This document shows positions 18,416-19,663 of a DNA stretch of 19,663 bases, in pieces. How positions within the stretch are numbered: the stretch's first letter is position 1; the number at the start of each line of letters is the position of its first letter. Below the pieces are notes generated by a model. It saw only the letters and a program-made list of their open reading frames with translations, was not told the origin of the DNA and made no database searches. This DNA is from Patescibacteria group bacterium. GTDB lineage: Bacteria; Patescibacteriota; Doudnabacteria; UBA920. The stretch spans positions 1 through 19,663 of the forward strand of contig JAMCYA010000058.1 of NCBI GenBank assembly GCA_023473845.1. Reading direction: 5' to 3'. The position numbers were made by a program, and so were the translations under genes.

Positions 18416-19369
18416 ATGGAAACAGCTTTTATAAATGCAAAAAACCTCATTGGGCAGGCCCGCGAGATTCTGCTGTCCATGCACGAACGCATGGACGGGG
18501 ATGACGGCGGAAGCCTTTTGGCTTTCACGCACTTTTTGGAAAGCCAGGGCAAACAAGTTTCGGCCGTCATTAAGTACGGCGTACCTGAGGCACTAAAATT
18601 TTTACCCGGCAGCGGCAAGATTCAAGACAGCGTGCCCCAACCTAAAAACTTTGACCTGCTGATTACATTTGGCTGTTCCAATAAAGAGCGCAGCGGTTTG
18701 GATAAAATTATCAACTTGGATATTCCCAGTATCAACATCGACCACCATCCGGATAATACTTTCTTCGGTAAGGTAAACTTGGTGGATAAAACCAAGTCCT
18801 CGGTTGCCGAACTTGTTTACGATTTTTTTAATTTCTGCCAATGGCCTATCACCCAGGACATGGCCACCTGTTTGCTGACCGGGATCATTACCGATACCGG
18901 CAGCTTTATGCACGCCAACACGCAAAGCTCCACCCTTACGGCGGCAGCAGACTTAATGCACAAAGGGGCGCGCACCAATAAAATTACCCGGCACACTTTT
19001 AAAAACAAAAGGCCCCAGGTGTTAAAAGCCTGGGCGCGGGCCATGGAAAACTCCCGATTTGACCCAAACAACCAGATTATCAGCGCGGCCATTACCGAGG
19101 AAGACCTGTTGGATTTGGGTGAGCTGCCCAAGTCAGCTTTTGAAGGCTTTGTGGAAACCTTAAACACCATGCCGGAAGCCCGGTTTGCCCTCTTCATCAG
19201 GCAGGACGGTGCAGTTATTAAAGGCAGCCTGAGAAGCGACACGCACAAGGATGTGGATGTTTCCAAAATCGCGCGGCTCTTCGGCGGCGGCGGCCACAAA
19301 CTGGCAGCAGGCTTCTCGCTGAACGGCAAAATCAGCCGGAAGCTCAGCGGCGAACTGCATATCAGTTAG
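18416..19369 (+). CDS. DHH family phosphoesterase (NrnA-like), motif II altered
   Basis: A 317-residue DHH/DHHA1 protein. The NrnA group degrades short oligoribonucleotides, cyclic-dinucleotide products or pAp. Motif I is HERMDGDDGGS (His23, Asp27, Asp29), DHH is at 109-111 (NIDHHPDN), the TDTGSF motif is near 159-164, and the DHHA1 substrate loop is GGGGHKLAAGF near the C-terminus. Motif II, normally a metal-binding Asp in a VDCxDxxR-like strand, reads ITFGCSNKER here, with Gly where Asp is expected. That raises doubt about standard two-metal catalysis. Position after rbfA is typical for NrnA homologues. A strong terminator follows at the stop codon. Confidence 0.87.
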   Translation: METAFINAKNLIGQAREILLSMHERMDGDDGGSLLAFTHFLESQGKQVSAVIKYGVPEALKFLPGSGKIQDSVPQPKNFDLLITFGCSNKERSGLDKIINLDIPSINIDHHPDNTFFGKVNLVDKTKSSVAELVYDFFNFCQWPITQDMATCLLTGIITDTGSFMHANTQSSTLTAAADLMHKGARTNKITRHTFKNKRPQVLKAWARAMENSRFDPNNQIISAAITEEDLLDLGELPKSAFEGFVETLNTMPEARFALFIRQDGAVIKGSLRSDTHKDVDVSKIARLFGGGGHKLAAGFSLNGKISRKLSGELHIS

Positions 19370-19410
19370 CATAAAAATACTCCCGCCGGCGGCGGGGGTA
19401 TTTTTATGCT
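19368..19410. terminator. Bidirectional terminator between convergent genes
   Basis: A 20-bp stem with one T-G pair (AGCATAAAAATAC... and its complement, loop GGC) is bounded by A- and T-runs. It overlaps the last base pairs of both the DHH gene and the convergent FMN reductase gene, so each stop codon lies in the stem. Confidence 0.9.
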
Positions 19411-19663
19411 TGCAATTTTTTCAACCACCAAACCAGGCTATCAATAAGTCCGATTACGCGTTTGTCCAGCGCGTCGTCCAAAAGCTTGCCGGTTGCATCA
19501 AAATATTTATCAATCGGCCCCAGCATTACGGTTTCCCTTACAGCCAGCGCGCCAAAATTTTCTATTATGGTCCTAAGCTGTTCAATAACCCTGGCTCCAG
19601 CCACAGACCCGTTGGACACCCCGACTAAACCAAACGGTTTGTGTTCAAATTCCAAATACAGCC
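19404..19663 (-). CDS. NADPH-dependent FMN reductase family, partial (C-terminal part)
   Basis: The minus-strand frame is open to the window edge, so the N-terminus lies outside. The visible 86 residues contain FEHKPFGLVGVSNGSVAGARVIEQLRTIIENFGALAVRETVMLG. This matches the second half of the NADPH-dependent FMN reductase/flavodoxin-like fold (PF03358): a KP-x-LV strand, a Ser-Asn-Gly turn and an Arg-rich helix. Such proteins bind FMN and reduce flavins, quinones or azo compounds. The remainder is an unremarkable helical C-terminus (DDALDKRVIGLIDSLVWWLKKLQA). Confidence 0.75.
   Translation of the reverse strand, partial: LYLEFEHKPFGLVGVSNGSVAGARVIEQLRTIIENFGALAVRETVMLGPIDKYFDATGKLLDDALDKRVIGLIDSLVWWLKKLQA

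Overview
The window looks like a chromosomal segment from a Patescibacteria (CPR) bacterium, probably Parcubacteria-like. This is inference from gene content: a compact peptidoglycan gene set, a short IF-2, a MurF with a membrane domain in place of its usual N-terminus, many small unrecognised membrane proteins, short gaps and few clear Shine-Dalgarno sequences. No phage, transposon, CRISPR array or rRNA gene was seen. The densest coding is minus-strand from 1 to 9797 and plus-strand from 13948 to 19369.

Region 1-3868 (minus) is a tight run in transcription order: DsrE-like protein, GIY-YIG nuclease, MazG-like pyrophosphohydrolase, SDR oxidoreductase, aspartase/fumarase-family lyase, cyclase-family metal hydrolase, and a truncated membrane protein. 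Region 4047-4723 has an orphan membrane protein and tRNA-Ser(CGA). rnhB follows at 4751-5368. Region 5447-8839 is an operon of alpha/beta hydrolase, membrane MurF and Ddl, covering the D-Ala-D-Ala branch of wall synthesis. Region 8873-9839 alternates tRNA-Pro(CGG), a small protein, tRNA-Ala(GGC), a small membrane protein and tRNA-Arg(CCT); each tRNA has its own promoter-like sequence and two have a hairpin terminator.

The plus-strand gene at 9916-11232 is an O-antigen-ligase/Wzy-like membrane protein. It carries three copies of a CACGTG-centred palindrome, each read in a different frame. rlmH, tRNA-Ala(CGC) and murA follow. This MurA has an N-terminal Cro/C1-type helix-turn-helix fused to the enzyme, and a 24-bp perfect palindrome lies just upstream over the likely promoter. 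The enzyme may therefore regulate its own gene. Next come a small membrane protein, a candidate 4.5S SRP RNA, and a plus-strand run of DUF4446, bactofilin and a lipid-kinase-like protein. infB, rbfA and a DHH phosphoesterase follow, the last two being the familiar translation/RNA-turnover neighbourhood. A partial FMN reductase ends the window.

The strongest leads are the HTH-MurA fusion with its palindrome and the triple palindrome inside the O-antigen-ligase-like gene. Secondary leads are the remodelled MurF, the atypical SRP RNA candidate, and the DHH and lipid-kinase homologues that lack expected motif residues.
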